From positions 12,198,193 through 12,262,192 of the forward strand of contig OY747702.1 in the NCBI GenBank assembly GCA_963556495.2: a stretch of 64,000 nt of DNA, written 5' to 3'. A model generated the notes under the pieces. It did not search any database, was not told the origin of the DNA, and worked only from the letters and a program-made list of their open reading frames with translations. The position numbers and the translations under genes are program-made. This DNA is from Valencia hispanica. Its lineage: Eukaryota; Chordata; Actinopteri; Cyprinodontiformes; Valenciidae. Of the stretch, positions 1 to 11,595 are shown piece after piece. Each line of letters opens with the position of its first letter. The stretch's first letter is position 1.

Positions 1-227
1 AGTGTGGTGTTTTAAATTAAATCTAGATTGGTCAGGCAGATACAAGACTCCTCAGTCGTCCATAAAAGAAAGGAAAGTGTTTATTAAGCCACGCCAAAGC
101 GTAAACATAGCACAAGTGTGTGGATATCATTGTGTAGCGTTTGGATCTTTGAGTAACCAACTTTCTAAACCCACTTGATTTAAAAGAAAAATATGACATC
201 AATGATCTACATTTAAATGGCTTAGAC

Positions 228-275
228 GGAGAATGTGGGTATCGATCCCACTACCTCTCGCATGACGAGCTAACT
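228..275 (-). pseudogene. Truncated tRNA-Ala remnant (one per unit)
   Basis: The minus strand reads AGTTAGCTCG, then GCGAGAGGTAGTGGGATCGA through to ACATTCTCC. It keeps the anticodon 3' strand, T arm and acceptor 3' strand of tRNA-Ala but has lost the D arm and anticodon loop. It shares 3' flanking sequence (ATTTAAATGG, against ATTAAAATGG) with the full tRNA-Ala, so it arose by duplication within the unit. In other units it starts 386 bp before the tRNA-Ser, give or take 1. Confidence 0.8.
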
Positions 276-290
276 TTCAAATTGCATAAA

Positions 291-368
291 TGTAGAATGC
301 GGGTATCGATTCCACTTCCTCTCACATCCTCTCACATTCTCAATAAGCACTCTACCATTTGATCTAAC
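291..368 (-). pseudogene. Degenerate tRNA-Ala remnant with internal duplication (one per unit)
   Basis: The minus strand begins GTTAGATCAAATGGTAGAG and ends GGAATCGATACCCGCATTCT, recognisably tRNA-Ala. The anticodon region is TTATTGAGAATGTGAG and is followed by a duplicated GTGAGAGGAT. No usable anticodon stem remains. It recurs in every unit, ending 246 bp before the tRNA-Ser, give or take 1. Confidence 0.75.
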
Positions 369-384
369 ATTAAAATGGCTTAAA

Positions 385-457
385 TGGAGAATGTGGGCAT
401 CGATCCTACTACCTCTCGCATGCAAAGCAAGCGCGATACCATTTGAGCTAATTCCCC
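385..457 (-). pseudogene. tRNA-Ala-like (UGC), damaged, unit 1
   Basis: The anticodon loop is TTTGCAT, anticodon UGC. It has the same GA to TC D-stem defect plus one T-stem mismatch (GTAGG against CCCAC). The combination is fixed in nine units, so it is one subfamily copied repeatedly. The damage argues for a pseudogene, though transcription is possible because both promoter boxes are largely kept. Confidence 0.8.
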
Positions 458-613
458 ATATATAACAGGCATTATTTCAATGGAGAGAGAAAGTAAACGA
501 CAGGAGAACCCTCATGCTCAGTGCTTTTTGTAAGCTTTATGCTATGGAACATCGAAAGAATTCCCAGACAAAGGCTGATCGACGACCTTTGGTTTCTAGT
601 TTGGCTTTTTCAG

Positions 614-695
614 GACGAGGTGGCCGAGTGGTTAAGGCGATGGACTGCTAATCCATTGTGCTTTGCACGCATGGGTTCGAATCCCATTCTCGTCG
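614..695 (+). tRNA. tRNA-Ser(GCT), copy 1
   Basis: This 82-nt gene folds as a class II tRNA. The acceptor stem GACGAGG pairs with TCTCGTC, with one G-U pair. The anticodon loop reads CTGCTAA, so the anticodon is GCT (codons AGC/AGU). It has the long serine variable arm, T-stem ATGGG/CCCAT with loop TTCGAAT, and discriminator G. The A box is TGGCCGAGTGG and the B box GGTTCGAATCC. It closely matches vertebrate tRNA-Ser(GCT) from memory. There is no TTTT terminator until 1001; only a TTCTT lies just downstream. Confidence 0.97.
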
Positions 696-1375
696 GATCT
701 TCTTGCTGGAAAACGTGAGCTCAGAGGATCCCGTGGAATTCCATCTAAGGTCCGTTGTTTAATTACAGCATAACCAAAGCATGTTGAATGAACAATGTGC
801 CAAACGATCTTGATTGAGGGACTTCAAGAATAACAAACGTTCTATGTGCAAATGATAAATTTCCAATTAATTCCACTCACCTTGAATTCTACAAGAATCC
901 CTACAAATCGTGTCACAAAAACACAAGACACTAAATGCCGTTTGAACCTCCTCTGAAAAGACCGATGACCAGTTATCATTGACTCAGGAAGAGTGTGGTG
1001 TTTTAAATTAAATCTAGATTGGTCAGGCAGATACAAGACTCCTCAGTCGTCCATAAAAGAAAGGAAAGTGTTTATTAAGCCACGCCATCGCGTAAACATA
1101 GCACAAGTGTGTGGATATCATTGTGTAGCGTTTGGATCTTTGAGTAACCAACTTTCTAAACCCACTTGATTTAAAAGAAAAATATGACATCAATGATCTA
1201 CATTTAAATGGCTTAGACGGAGAATGTGGGTATCGATCCAACTACCTCTCGCATGACGAGCTAACTTTCAAATTGCATAAATGTAGAATGCGGGTATCGA
1301 TTCCACTTCCTCTCACATCCTCTCACATTCTCAATAAGCACTCTACCATTTGATCTAACATTAAAATGGCTTAAA

Positions 1376-1448
1376 TGGAGAATGTGGGCATCGATCCCAC
1401 TACCTCTCGCATGCGAAGCAAGCGCTCTACCATTTGAGCTAATTCCCC
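1376..1448 (-). tRNA. tRNA-Ala(CGC), intact form, unit 2
   Basis: On the minus strand this 73-nt gene has acceptor GGGGAAT/ATTCTCC with discriminator A, and D-stem GCTC/GAGC. The anticodon arm is CTTGC-TTCGCAT-GCGAG, so the anticodon is CGC (codon GCG). The T arm is GTGGG-ATCGATG-CCCAC. The body resembles the vertebrate tRNA-Ala(AGC) family more than the usual Ala(CGC) type (from memory), which suggests an A34 to C34 anticodon switch. A TTTT terminator lies 10 nt downstream. Confidence 0.9.
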
Positions 1449-1604
1449 ATATATAACAGGCATTATTTCAATGGAGAGAGAAAGTAAACGATGGGAGAAC
1501 TGTCATGCTCAGTACTTTTTGTAAGCTTTATTCTATGGAACATCGAAAGAATTCCCAGACAAAGGCTGATCGACGACCTTTGGTTTCTAGTTTGGCTTTT
1601 TCAG

Positions 1605-1686
1605 GACGAGGTGGCCGAGTGGTTAAGGCGATGGACTGCTAATCCATTGTGCTTTGCACGCATGGGTTCGAATCCCATTCTCGTCG
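1605..1686 (+). tRNA. tRNA-Ser(GCT), copy 2
   Basis: Identical by eye to copy 1 at 614-695, with all stems, both internal promoter boxes and the GCT anticodon intact. Confidence 0.97.
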
Positions 1687-2365
1687 GATCTTCTTGCTGG
1701 AAAACGTGAGCTCAGAGGATCCCGTGGAATTCCATCTAAGGTCCGTTGTTTAATTACAGCATAACCAAAGCATGTTGAATGAACAATGTGCCAAACGATC
1801 TTGATTGAGGGACTTCAAGAATAACAAACGTTCTATGTGCAAATGATAAATTGCCAATTAATTCCACTCACCTTGAATTCTACAAGAATCCCTACAAATC
1901 GTGTCACAAACACACAAGACACTAAAGCCGTTTGAACCTCCTCTGAAAAGACCGATGACCAGTTATCATTGACTCAGGAAGAGTGTGGTGTTTTAAATTA
2001 AATCTAGATTGGTCAGGCAGATACAAGACTCCTCAGTCGTCCATAAAAGAAAGGAAAGTGTTTATTAAGCCACGCCAAAGCGTAAACATAGCACAAGTGT
2101 GTGGATATCATTGTGTAGCGTTTGGATCTTTGAGTAACCAACTTTCTAAACCCACTTGATTTAAAAGAAAAATATGACATCAATGATCTACATTTAAATG
2201 GCTTAGACGGAGAATGTGGGTATCGATCCCACTACCTCTCGCATGACGAGCTAACTTTCAAATTGCATAAATGTAGAATGCGGGTATCGATTCCACTTCC
2301 TCTCACATCCTCTCACATTCTCAATAAGCACTCTACCATTTGATCTAACATTAAAATGGCTTAAA

Positions 2366-2438
2366 TGGAGAATGTGGGCATCGATCCTACTACCTCTCGC
2401 ATGCAAAGCAAGCGCGATACCATTTGAGCTAATTCCCC
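2366..2438 (-). pseudogene. tRNA-Ala-like (UGC), damaged, unit 3
   Basis: Same as 385-457: UGC anticodon, broken D-stem, T-stem mismatch. Confidence 0.8.
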
Positions 2439-2593
2439 ATATATAACAGGCATTATTTCAATGGAGAGAGAAAGTAAACGACAGGAGAACCCTCATGCTC
2501 AGTGCTTTTTGTAAGCTTTATCTATGGAACATCGAAAGAATTCCCAGACAAAGGCTGATCGACGACCTTTGGTTTCTAGTTTGGCTTTTTCAG

Positions 2594-2675
2594 GACGAGG
2601 TGGCCGAGTGGTTAAGGCGATGGACTGCTAATCCATTGTGCTTTGCACGCATGGGTTCGAATCCCATTCTCGTCG
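2594..2675 (+). tRNA. tRNA-Ser(GCT), copy 3
   Basis: The gene is identical to copy 1. The unit is 2 bp short because of single-base deletions in the flanks (tttatctatgg upstream and actaaagccg before it), not in the tRNA. Confidence 0.97.
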
Positions 2676-3355
2676 GATCTTCTTGCTGGAAAACGTGAGC
2701 TCAGAGGATCCCGTGGAATTCCATCTAAGGTCCGTTGTTTAATTACAGCATAACCAAAGCATGTTGAATGAACAATGTGCCAAACGATCTTGATTGAGGG
2801 ACTTCAAGAATAACAAACGTTCTATGTGCAAATGATAAATTGCCAATTAATTCCACTCACCTTGAATTCTGCAAGAATCCCTACAAATCGTGTCACAAAC
2901 ACACAAGACACTAAAGGCCGTTTGAACCTCCTCTGAAAAGACCGATGACCAGTTATCATTGACTCAGGAAGAGTGTGGTGTTTTAAATTAAATCTAGATT
3001 GGTCAGGCAGATACAAGACTCCTCAGTCGTCCATAAAAGAAAGGAAAGTGTTTATTAAGCCACGCCATCGCGTAAACATAGCACAAGTGTGTGGATATCA
3101 TTGTGTAGCGTTTGGATCTTTGAGTAACCAACTTTCTAAACCCACTTGATTTAAAAGAAAAATATGACATCAATGATCTACATTTAAATGGCTTAGACGG
3201 AGAATGTGGGTATCGATCCAACTACCTCTCGCATGACGAGCTAACTTTCAAATTGCATAAATGTAGAATGCGGGTATCGATTCCACTTCCTCTCACATCC
3301 TCTCACATTCTCAATAAGCACTCTACCATTTGATCTAACATTAAAATGGCTTAAA

Positions 3356-3428
3356 TGGAGAATGTGGGCATCGATCCCACTACCTCTCGCATGCGAAGCA
3401 AGCGCGATACCATTTGAGCTAATTCCCC
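3356..3428 (-). pseudogene. tRNA-Ala(CGC) with broken D-stem, unit 4
   Basis: Anticodon CGC is kept, but GA became TC in the 3' D-stem strand (GAGC to TCGC). Two of four D-stem pairs are lost. The rest of the fold is intact, so this is probably a pseudogene. Confidence 0.8.
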
Positions 3429-3584
3429 ATATATAACAGGCATTATTTCAATGGAGAGAGAAAGTAAACGATGGGAGAACCGTCATGCTCAGTACTTTTT
3501 GTAAGCTTTATTCTATGGAACATCGAAAGAATTCCCAGACAAAGGCTGATCGACGACCTTTGGTTTCTAGTTTGGCTTTTTCAG

Positions 3585-3666
3585 GACGAGGTGGCCGAGT
3601 GGTTAAGGCGATGGACTGCTAATCCATTGTGCTTTGCACGCATGGGTTCGAATCCCATTCTCGTCG
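3585..3666 (+). tRNA. tRNA-Ser(GCT), copy 4
   Basis: Identical by eye to copy 1; intact cloverleaf. Confidence 0.97.
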
Positions 3667-4346
3667 GATCTTCTTGCTGGAAAACGTGAGCTCAGAGGAT
3701 CCCGTGGAATTCCATCTAAGGTCCGTTGTTTAATTACAGCATAACCAAAGCATGTTGAATGAACAATGTGCCAAACGATCTTGATTGAGGGACTTCAAGA
3801 ATAACAAACGTTCTATGTGCAAATGATAAATTGCCAATTAATTCCACTCACCTTGAATTCTGCAAGAATCCCTACAAATCGTGTCACAAACACACAAGAC
3901 ACTAAAGGCCGTTTGAACCTCCTCTGAAAAGACCGATGACCAGTTATCATTGACTCAGGAAGAGTGTGGTGTTTTAAATTAAATCTAGATTGGTCAGGCA
4001 GATACAAGACTCCTCAGTCGTCCATAAAAGAAAGGAAAGTGTTTATTAAGCCACGCCATCGCGTAAACATAGCACAAGTGTGTGGATATCATTGTGTAGC
4101 GTTTGGATCTTTGAGTAACCAACTTTCTAAACCCACTTGATTTAAAAGAAAAATATGACATCAATGATCTACATTTAAATGGCTTAGACGGAGAATGTGG
4201 GTATCGATCCCACTACCTCTCGCATGACGAGCTAACTTTCAAATTGCATAAATGTAGAATGCGGGTATCGATTCCACTTCCTCTCACATCCTCTCACATT
4301 CTCAATAAGCACTCTACCATTTGATCTAACATTAAAATGGCTTAAA

Positions 4347-4419
4347 TGGAGAATGTGGGCATCGATCCCACTACCTCTCGCATGCGAAGCAAGCGCTCTA
4401 CCATTTGAGCTAATTCCCC
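4347..4419 (-). tRNA. tRNA-Ala(CGC), intact form, unit 5
   Basis: Same sequence as 1376-1448, with a complete D-stem and nearby TTTT. Confidence 0.9.
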
Positions 4420-4575
4420 ATATATAACAGGCATTATTTCAATGGAGAGAGAAAGTAAACGATGGGAGAACCGTCATGCTCAGTACTTTTTGTAAGCTTT
4501 ATTCTATGGAACATCGAAAGAATTCCCAGACAAAGGCTGATCGACGACCTTTGGTTTCTAGTTTGGCTTTTTCAG

Positions 4576-4657
4576 GACGAGGTGGCCGAGTGGTTAAGGC
4601 GATGGACTGCTAATCCATTGTGCTTTGCACGCATGGGTTCGAATCCCATTCTCGTCG
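4576..4657 (+). tRNA. tRNA-Ser(GCT), copy 5
   Basis: Identical by eye to copy 1; intact cloverleaf. Confidence 0.97.
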
Positions 4658-5337
4658 GATCTTCTTGCTGGAAAACGTGAGCTCAGAGGATCCCGTGGAA
4701 TTCCATCTAAGGTCCGTTGTTTAATTACAGCATAACCAAAGCATGTTGAATGAACAATGTGCCAAACGATCTTGATTGAGGGACTTCAAGAATAACAAAC
4801 GTTCTATGTGCAAATGATAAATTGCCAATTAATTCCACTCACCTTGAATTCTGCAAGAATCCCTACAAATCGTGTCACAAACACACAAGACACTAAAGGC
4901 CGTTTGAACCTCCTCTGAAAAGACCGATGACCAGTTATCATTGACTCAGGAAGAGTGTGGTGTTTTAAATTAAATCTAGATTGGTCAGGCAGATACAAGA
5001 CTCCTCAGTCGTCCATAAAAGAAAGGAAAGTGTTTATTAAGCCACGCCAAAGCGTAAACATAGCACAAGTGTGTGGATATCATTGTGTAGCGTTTGGATC
5101 TTTGAGTAACCAACTTTCTAAACCCACTTGATTTAAAAGAAAAATATGACATCAATGATCTACATTTAAATGGCTTAGACGGAGAATGTGGGTATCGATC
5201 CCACTACCTCTCGCATGACGAGCTAACTTTCAAATTGCATAAATGTAGAATGCGGGTATCGATTCCACTTCCTCTCACATCCTCTCACATTCTCAATAAG
5301 CACTCTACCATTTGATCTAACATTAAAATGGCTTAAA

Positions 5338-5410
5338 TGGAGAATGTGGGCATCGATCCTACTACCTCTCGCATGCAAAGCAAGCGCGATACCATTTGAG
5401 CTAATTCCCC
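5338..5410 (-). pseudogene. tRNA-Ala-like (UGC), damaged, unit 6
   Basis: Same three changes as 385-457. Confidence 0.8.
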
Positions 5411-5566
5411 ATATATAACAGGCATTATTTCAATGGAGAGAGAAAGTAAACGACAGGAGAACCCTCATGCTCAGTGCTTTTTGTAAGCTTTATACTATGG
5501 AACATCGAAAGAATTCCCAGACAAAGGCTGATCGACGACCTTTGGTTTCTAGTTTGGCTTTTTCAG

Positions 5567-5648
5567 GACGAGGTGGCCGAGTGGTTAAGGCGATGGACTG
5601 CTAATCCATTGTGCTTTGCACGCATGGGTTCGAATCCCATTCTCGTCG
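5567..5648 (+). tRNA. tRNA-Ser(GCT), copy 6
   Basis: Identical by eye to copy 1; intact cloverleaf. Confidence 0.97.
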
Positions 5649-6328
5649 GATCTTCTTGCTGGAAAACGTGAGCTCAGAGGATCCCGTGGAATTCCATCTA
5701 AGGTCCGTTGTTTAATTACAGCATAACCAAAGCATGTTGAATGAACAATGTGCCAAACGATCTTGATTGAGGGACTTCAAGAATAACAAACGTTCTATGT
5801 GCAAATGATAAATTTCCAATTAATTCCACTCACCTTGAATTCTACAAGAATCCCTACAAATCGTGTCACAAAAACACAAGACACTAAAGGCCGTTTGAAC
5901 CTCCTCTGAAAAGACCGATGACCAGTTATCATTGACTCAGGAAGAGTGTGGTGTTTTAAATTAAATCTAGATTGGTCAGGCAGATACAAGACTCCTCAGT
6001 CGTCCATAAAAGAAAGGAAAGTGTTTATTAAGCCACGCCATCGCGTAAACATAGCACAAGTGTGTGGATATCATTGTGTAGCGTTTGGATCTTTGAGTAA
6101 CCAACTTTCTAAACCCACTTGATTTAAAAGAAAAATATGACATCAATGATCTACATTTAAATGGCTTAGACGGAGAATGTGGGTATCGATCCAACTACCT
6201 CTCGCATGACGAGCTAACTTTCAAATTGCATAAATGTAGAATGCGGGTATCGATTCCACTTCCTCTCACATCCTCTCACATTCTCAATAAGCACTCTACC
6301 ATTTGATCTAACATTAAAATGGCTTAAA

Positions 6329-6401
6329 TGGAGAATGTGGGCATCGATCCCACTACCTCTCGCATGCGAAGCAAGCGCTCTACCATTTGAGCTAATTCCC
6401 C
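6329..6401 (-). tRNA. tRNA-Ala(CGC), intact form, unit 7
   Basis: Same sequence as 1376-1448, with a complete D-stem and nearby TTTT. Confidence 0.9.
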
Positions 6402-6557
6402 ATATATAACAGGCATTATTTCAATGGAGAGAGAAAGTAAACGATGGGAGAACCGTCATGCTCAGTACTTTTTGTAAGCTTTATTCTATGGAACATCGAA
6501 AGAATTCCCAGACAAAGGCTGATCGACGACCTTTGGTTTCTAGTTTGGCTTTTTCAG

Positions 6558-6639
6558 GACGAGGTGGCCGAGTGGTTAAGGCGATGGACTGCTAATCCAT
6601 TGTGCTTTGCACGCATGGGTTCGAATCCCATTCTCGTCG
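6558..6639 (+). tRNA. tRNA-Ser(GCT), copy 7
   Basis: Identical by eye to copy 1; intact cloverleaf. Confidence 0.97.
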
Positions 6640-7319
6640 GATCTTCTTGCTGGAAAACGTGAGCTCAGAGGATCCCGTGGAATTCCATCTAAGGTCCGTT
6701 GTTTAATTACAGCATAACCAAAGCATGTTGAATGAACAATGTGCCAAACGATCTTGATTGAGGGACTTCAAGAATAACAAACGTTCTATGTGCAAATGAT
6801 AAATTGCCAATTAATTCCACTCACCTTGAATTCTACAAGAATCCCTACAAATCGTGTCACAAAAACACAAGACACTAAATGCCGTTTGAACCTCCTCTGA
6901 AAAGACCGATGACCAGTTATCATTGACTCAGGAAGAGTGTGGTGTTTTAAATTAAATCTAGATTGGTCAGGCAGATACAAGACTCCTCAGTCGTCCATAA
7001 AAGAAAGGAAAGTGTTTATTAAGCCACGCCAAAGCGTAAACATAGCACAAGTGTGTGGATATCATTGTGTAGCGTTTGGATCTTTGAGTAACCAACTTTC
7101 TAAACCCACTTGATTTAAAAGAAAAATATGACATCAATGATCTACATTTAAATGGCTTAGACGGAGAATGTGGGTATCGATCCAACTACCTCTCGCATGA
7201 CGAGCTAACTTTCAAATTGCATAAATGTAGAATGCGGGTATCGATTCCACTTCCTCTCACATCCTCTCACATTCTCAATAAGCACTCTACCATTTGATCT
7301 AACATTAAAATGGCTTAAA

Positions 7320-7392
7320 TGGAGAATGTGGGCATCGATCCCACTACCTCTCGCATGCGAAGCAAGCGCTCTACCATTTGAGCTAATTCCCC
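7320..7392 (-). tRNA. tRNA-Ala(CGC), intact form, unit 8
   Basis: Same sequence as 1376-1448, with a complete D-stem and nearby TTTT. Confidence 0.9.
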
Positions 7393-7548
7393 ATATATAA
7401 CAGGCATTATTTCAATGGAGAGAGAAAGTAAACGATGGGAGAACTGTCATGCTCAGTACTTTTTGTAAGCTTTATTCTATGGAACATCGAAAGAATTCCC
7501 AGACAAAGGCTGATCGACGACCTTTGGTTTCTAGTTTGGCTTTTTCAG

Positions 7549-7630
7549 GACGAGGTGGCCGAGTGGTTAAGGCGATGGACTGCTAATCCATTGTGCTTTG
7601 CACGCATGGGTTCGAATCCCATTCTCGTCG
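7549..7630 (+). tRNA. tRNA-Ser(GCT), copy 8
   Basis: Identical by eye to copy 1; intact cloverleaf. Confidence 0.97.
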
Positions 7631-8310
7631 GATCTTCTTGCTGGAAAACGTGAGCTCAGAGGATCCCGTGGAATTCCATCTAAGGTCCGTTGTTTAATTA
7701 CAGCATAACCAAAGCATGTTGAATGAACAATGTGCCAAACGATCTTGATTGAGGGACTTCAAGAATAACAAACGTTCTATGTGCAAATGATAAATTGCCA
7801 ATTAATTCCACTCACCTTGAATTCTGCAAGAATCCCTACAAATCGTGTCACAAACACACAAGACACTAAAGGCCGTTTGAACCTCCTCTGAAAAGACCGA
7901 TGACCAGTTATCATTGACTAAGGAAGAGTGTGGTGTTTTAAATTAAATCTAGATTGGTCAGGCAGATACAAGACTCCTCAGTCGTCCATAAAAGAAAGGA
8001 AAGTGTTTATTAAGCCACGCCAAAGCGTAAACATAGCACAAGTGTGTGGATATCATTGTGTAGCGTTTGGATCTTTGAGTAACCAACTTTCTAAACCCAC
8101 TTGATTTAAAAGAAAAATATGACATCAATGATCTACATTTAAATGGCTTAGACGGAGAATGTGGGTATCGATCCCACTACCTCTCGCATGACGAGCTAAC
8201 TTTCAAATTGCATAAATGTAGAATGCGGGTATCGATTCCACTTCCTCTCACATCCTCTCACATTCTCAATAAGCACTCTACCATTTGATCTAACATTAAA
8301 ATGGCTTAAA

Positions 8311-8383
8311 TGGAGAATGTGGGCATCGATCCTACTACCTCTCGCATGCAAAGCAAGCGCGATACCATTTGAGCTAATTCCCC
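8311..8383 (-). pseudogene. tRNA-Ala-like (UGC), damaged, unit 9
   Basis: Same three changes as 385-457. Confidence 0.8.
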
Positions 8384-8539
8384 ATATATAACAGGCATTA
8401 TTTCAATGGAGAGAGAAAGTAAACGACAGGAGAACCCTCATGCTCAGTGCTTTTTGTAAGCTTTATTCTATGGAACATCGAAAGAATTCCCAGACAAAGG
8501 CTGATCGACGACCTTTGGTTTCTAGTTTGGCTTTTTCAG

Positions 8540-8621
8540 GACGAGGTGGCCGAGTGGTTAAGGCGATGGACTGCTAATCCATTGTGCTTTGCACGCATGG
8601 GTTCGAATCCCATTCTCGTCG
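8540..8621 (+). tRNA. tRNA-Ser(GCT), copy 9
   Basis: Identical by eye to copy 1; intact cloverleaf. Confidence 0.97.
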
Positions 8622-9301
8622 GATCTTCTTGCTGGAAAACGTGAGCTCAGAGGATCCCGTGGAATTCCATCTAAGGTCCGTTGTTTAATTACAGCATAAC
8701 CAAAGCATGTTGAATGAACAATGTGCCAAACGATCTTGATTGAGGGACTTCAAGAATAACAAACGTTCTATGTGCAAATGATAAATTTCCAATTAATTCC
8801 ACTCACCTTGAATTCTACAAGAATCCCTACAAATCGTGTCACAAACACACAAGACACTAAAGGCCGTTTGAACCTCCTCTGAAAAGACCGATGACCAGTT
8901 ATCATTGACTCAGGAAGAGTGTGGTGTTTTAAATTAAATCTAGATTGGTCAGGCAGATACAAGACTCCTCAGTCGTCCATAAAAGAAAGGAAAGTGTTTA
9001 TTAAGCCACGCCATCGCGTAAACATAGCACAAGTGTGTGGATATCATTGTGTAGCGTTTGGATCTTTGAGTAACCAACTTTCTAAACCCACTTGATTTAA
9101 AAGAAAAATATGACATCAATGATCTACATTTAAATGGCTTAGACGGAGAATGTGGGTATCGATCCCACTACCTCTCGCATGACGAGCTAACTTTCAAATT
9201 GCATAAATGTAGAATGCGGGTATCGATTCCACTTCCTCTCACATCCTCTCACATTCTCAATAAGCACTCTACCATTTGATCTAACATTAAAATGGCTTAA
9301 A

Positions 9302-9374
9302 TGGAGAATGTGGGCATCGATCCTACTACCTCTCGCATGCAAAGCAAGCGCGATACCATTTGAGCTAATTCCCC
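9302..9374 (-). pseudogene. tRNA-Ala-like (UGC), damaged, unit 10
   Basis: Same three changes as 385-457. Confidence 0.8.
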
Positions 9375-9530
9375 ATATATAACAGGCATTATTTCAATGG
9401 AGAGAGAAAGTAAACGACAGGAGAACCCTCATGCTCAGTGCTTTTTGTAAGCTTTATACTATGGAACATCGAAAGAATTCCCAGACAAAGGCTGATCGAC
9501 GACCTTTGGTTTCTAGTTTGGCTTTTTCAG

Positions 9531-9612
9531 GACGAGGTGGCCGAGTGGTTAAGGCGATGGACTGCTAATCCATTGTGCTTTGCACGCATGGGTTCGAATC
9601 CCATTCTCGTCG
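9531..9612 (+). tRNA. tRNA-Ser(GCT), copy 10
   Basis: Identical by eye to copy 1; intact cloverleaf. Confidence 0.97.
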
Positions 9613-10292
9613 GATCTTCTTGCTGGAAAACGTGAGCTCAGAGGATCCCGTGGAATTCCATCTAAGGTCCGTTGTTTAATTACAGCATAACCAAAGCATG
9701 TTGAATGAACAATGTGCCAAACGATCTTGATTGAGGGACTTCAAGAATAACAAACGTTCTATGTGCAAATGATAAATTTCCAATTAATTCCACTCACCTT
9801 GAATTCTACAAGAATCCCTACAAATCGTGTCACAAAAACACAAGACACTAAAGGCCGTTTGAACCTCCTCTGAAAAGACCGATGACCAGTTATCATTGAC
9901 TCAGGAAGAGTGTGGTGTTTTAAATTAAATCTAGATTGGTCAGGCAGATACAAGACTCCTCAGTCGTCCATAAAAGAAAGGAAAGTGTTTATTAAGCCAC
10001 GCCATCGCGTAAACATAGCACAAGTGTGTGGATATCATTGTGTAGCGTTTGGATCTTTGAGTAACCAACTTTCTAAACCCACTTGATTTAAAAGAAAAAT
10101 ATGACATCAATGATCTACATTTAAATGGCTTAGACGGAGAATGTGGGTATCGATCCAACTACCTCTCGCATGACGAGCTAACTTTCAAATTGCATAAATG
10201 TAGAATGCGGGTATCGATTCCACTTCCTCTCACATCCTCTCACATTCTCAATAAGCACTCTACCATTTGATCTAACATTAAAATGGCTTAAA

Positions 10293-10365
10293 TGGAGAAT
10301 GTGGGCATCGATCCTACTACCTCTCGCATGCAAAGCAAGCGCGATACCATTTGAGCTAATTCCCC
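10293..10365 (-). pseudogene. tRNA-Ala-like (UGC), damaged, unit 11
   Basis: Same three changes as 385-457. Confidence 0.8.
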
Positions 10366-10521
10366 ATATATAACAGGCATTATTTCAATGGAGAGAGAAA
10401 GTAAACGACAGGAGAACCCTCATGCTCAGTGCTTTTTGTAAGCTTTATGCTATGGAACATCGAAAGAATTCCCAGACAAAGGCTGATCGACGACCTTTGG
10501 TTTCTAGTTTGGCTTTTTCAG

Positions 10522-10603
10522 GACGAGGTGGCCGAGTGGTTAAGGCGATGGACTGCTAATCCATTGTGCTTTGCACGCATGGGTTCGAATCCCATTCTCG
10601 TCG
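10522..10603 (+). tRNA. tRNA-Ser(GCT), copy 11
   Basis: Identical by eye to copy 1; intact cloverleaf. Confidence 0.97.
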
Positions 10604-11283
10604 GATCTTCTTGCTGGAAAACGTGAGCTCAGAGGATCCCGTGGAATTCCATCTAAGGTCCGTTGTTTAATTACAGCATAACCAAAGCATGTTGAATGAA
10701 CAATGTGCCAAACGATCTTGATTGAGGGACTTCAAGAATAACAAACGTTCTATGTGCAAATGATAAATTTCCAATTAATTCCACTCACCTTGAATTCTAC
10801 AAGAATCCCTACAAATCGTGTCACAAACACACAAGACACTAAAGGCCGTTTGAACCTCCTCTGAAAAGACCGATGATCAGTTATCATTGACTCAGGAAGA
10901 GTGTGGTGTTTTAAATTAAATCTAGATTGGTCAGGCAGATACAAGACTCCTCAGTCGTCCATAAAAGAAAGGAAAGTGTTTATTAAGCCACGCCAAAGCG
11001 TAAACATAGCACAAGTGTGTGGATATCATTGTGTAGCGTTTGGATCTTTGAGTAACCAACTTTCTAAACCCACTTGATTTAAAAGAAAAATATGACATCA
11101 ATGATCTACATTTAAATGGCTTAGACGGAGAATGTGGGTATCGATCCAACTACCTCTCGCATGACGAGCTAACTTTCAAATTGCATAAATGTAGAATGCG
11201 GGTATCGATTCCACTTCCTCTCACATCCTCTCACATTCTCAATAAGCACTCTACCATTTGATCTAACATTAAAATGGCTTAAA

Positions 11284-11356
11284 TGGAGAATGTGGGCATC
11301 GATCCCACTACCTCTCGCATGCGAAGCAAGCGCGATACCATTTGAGCTAATTCCCC
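11284..11356 (-). pseudogene. tRNA-Ala(CGC) with broken D-stem, unit 12
   Basis: Same defect as 3356-3428: CGC anticodon with the GA to TC change in the D-stem. Confidence 0.8.
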
Positions 11357-11513
11357 ATATATAACAGGCATTATTTCAATGGAGAGAGAAAGTAAACGAC
11401 AGGGAGAACCGTCATGCTCAGTACTTTTTGTAAGCTTTATTCTATGGAACATCGAAAGAATTCCCAGACAAAGGCTGATCGACGACCTTTGGTTTCTAGT
11501 TTGGCTTTTTCAG

Positions 11514-11595
11514 GACGAGGTGGCCGAGTGGTTAAGGCGATGGACTGCTAATCCATTGTGCTTTGCACGCATGGGTTCGAATCCCATTCTCGTCG
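11514..11595 (+). tRNA. tRNA-Ser(GCT), copy 12
   Basis: The gene is identical to copy 1. The upstream flank has the hybrid sequence acagggagaaccg, which combines the two unit subtypes and makes this interval 992 bp. Confidence 0.97.
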
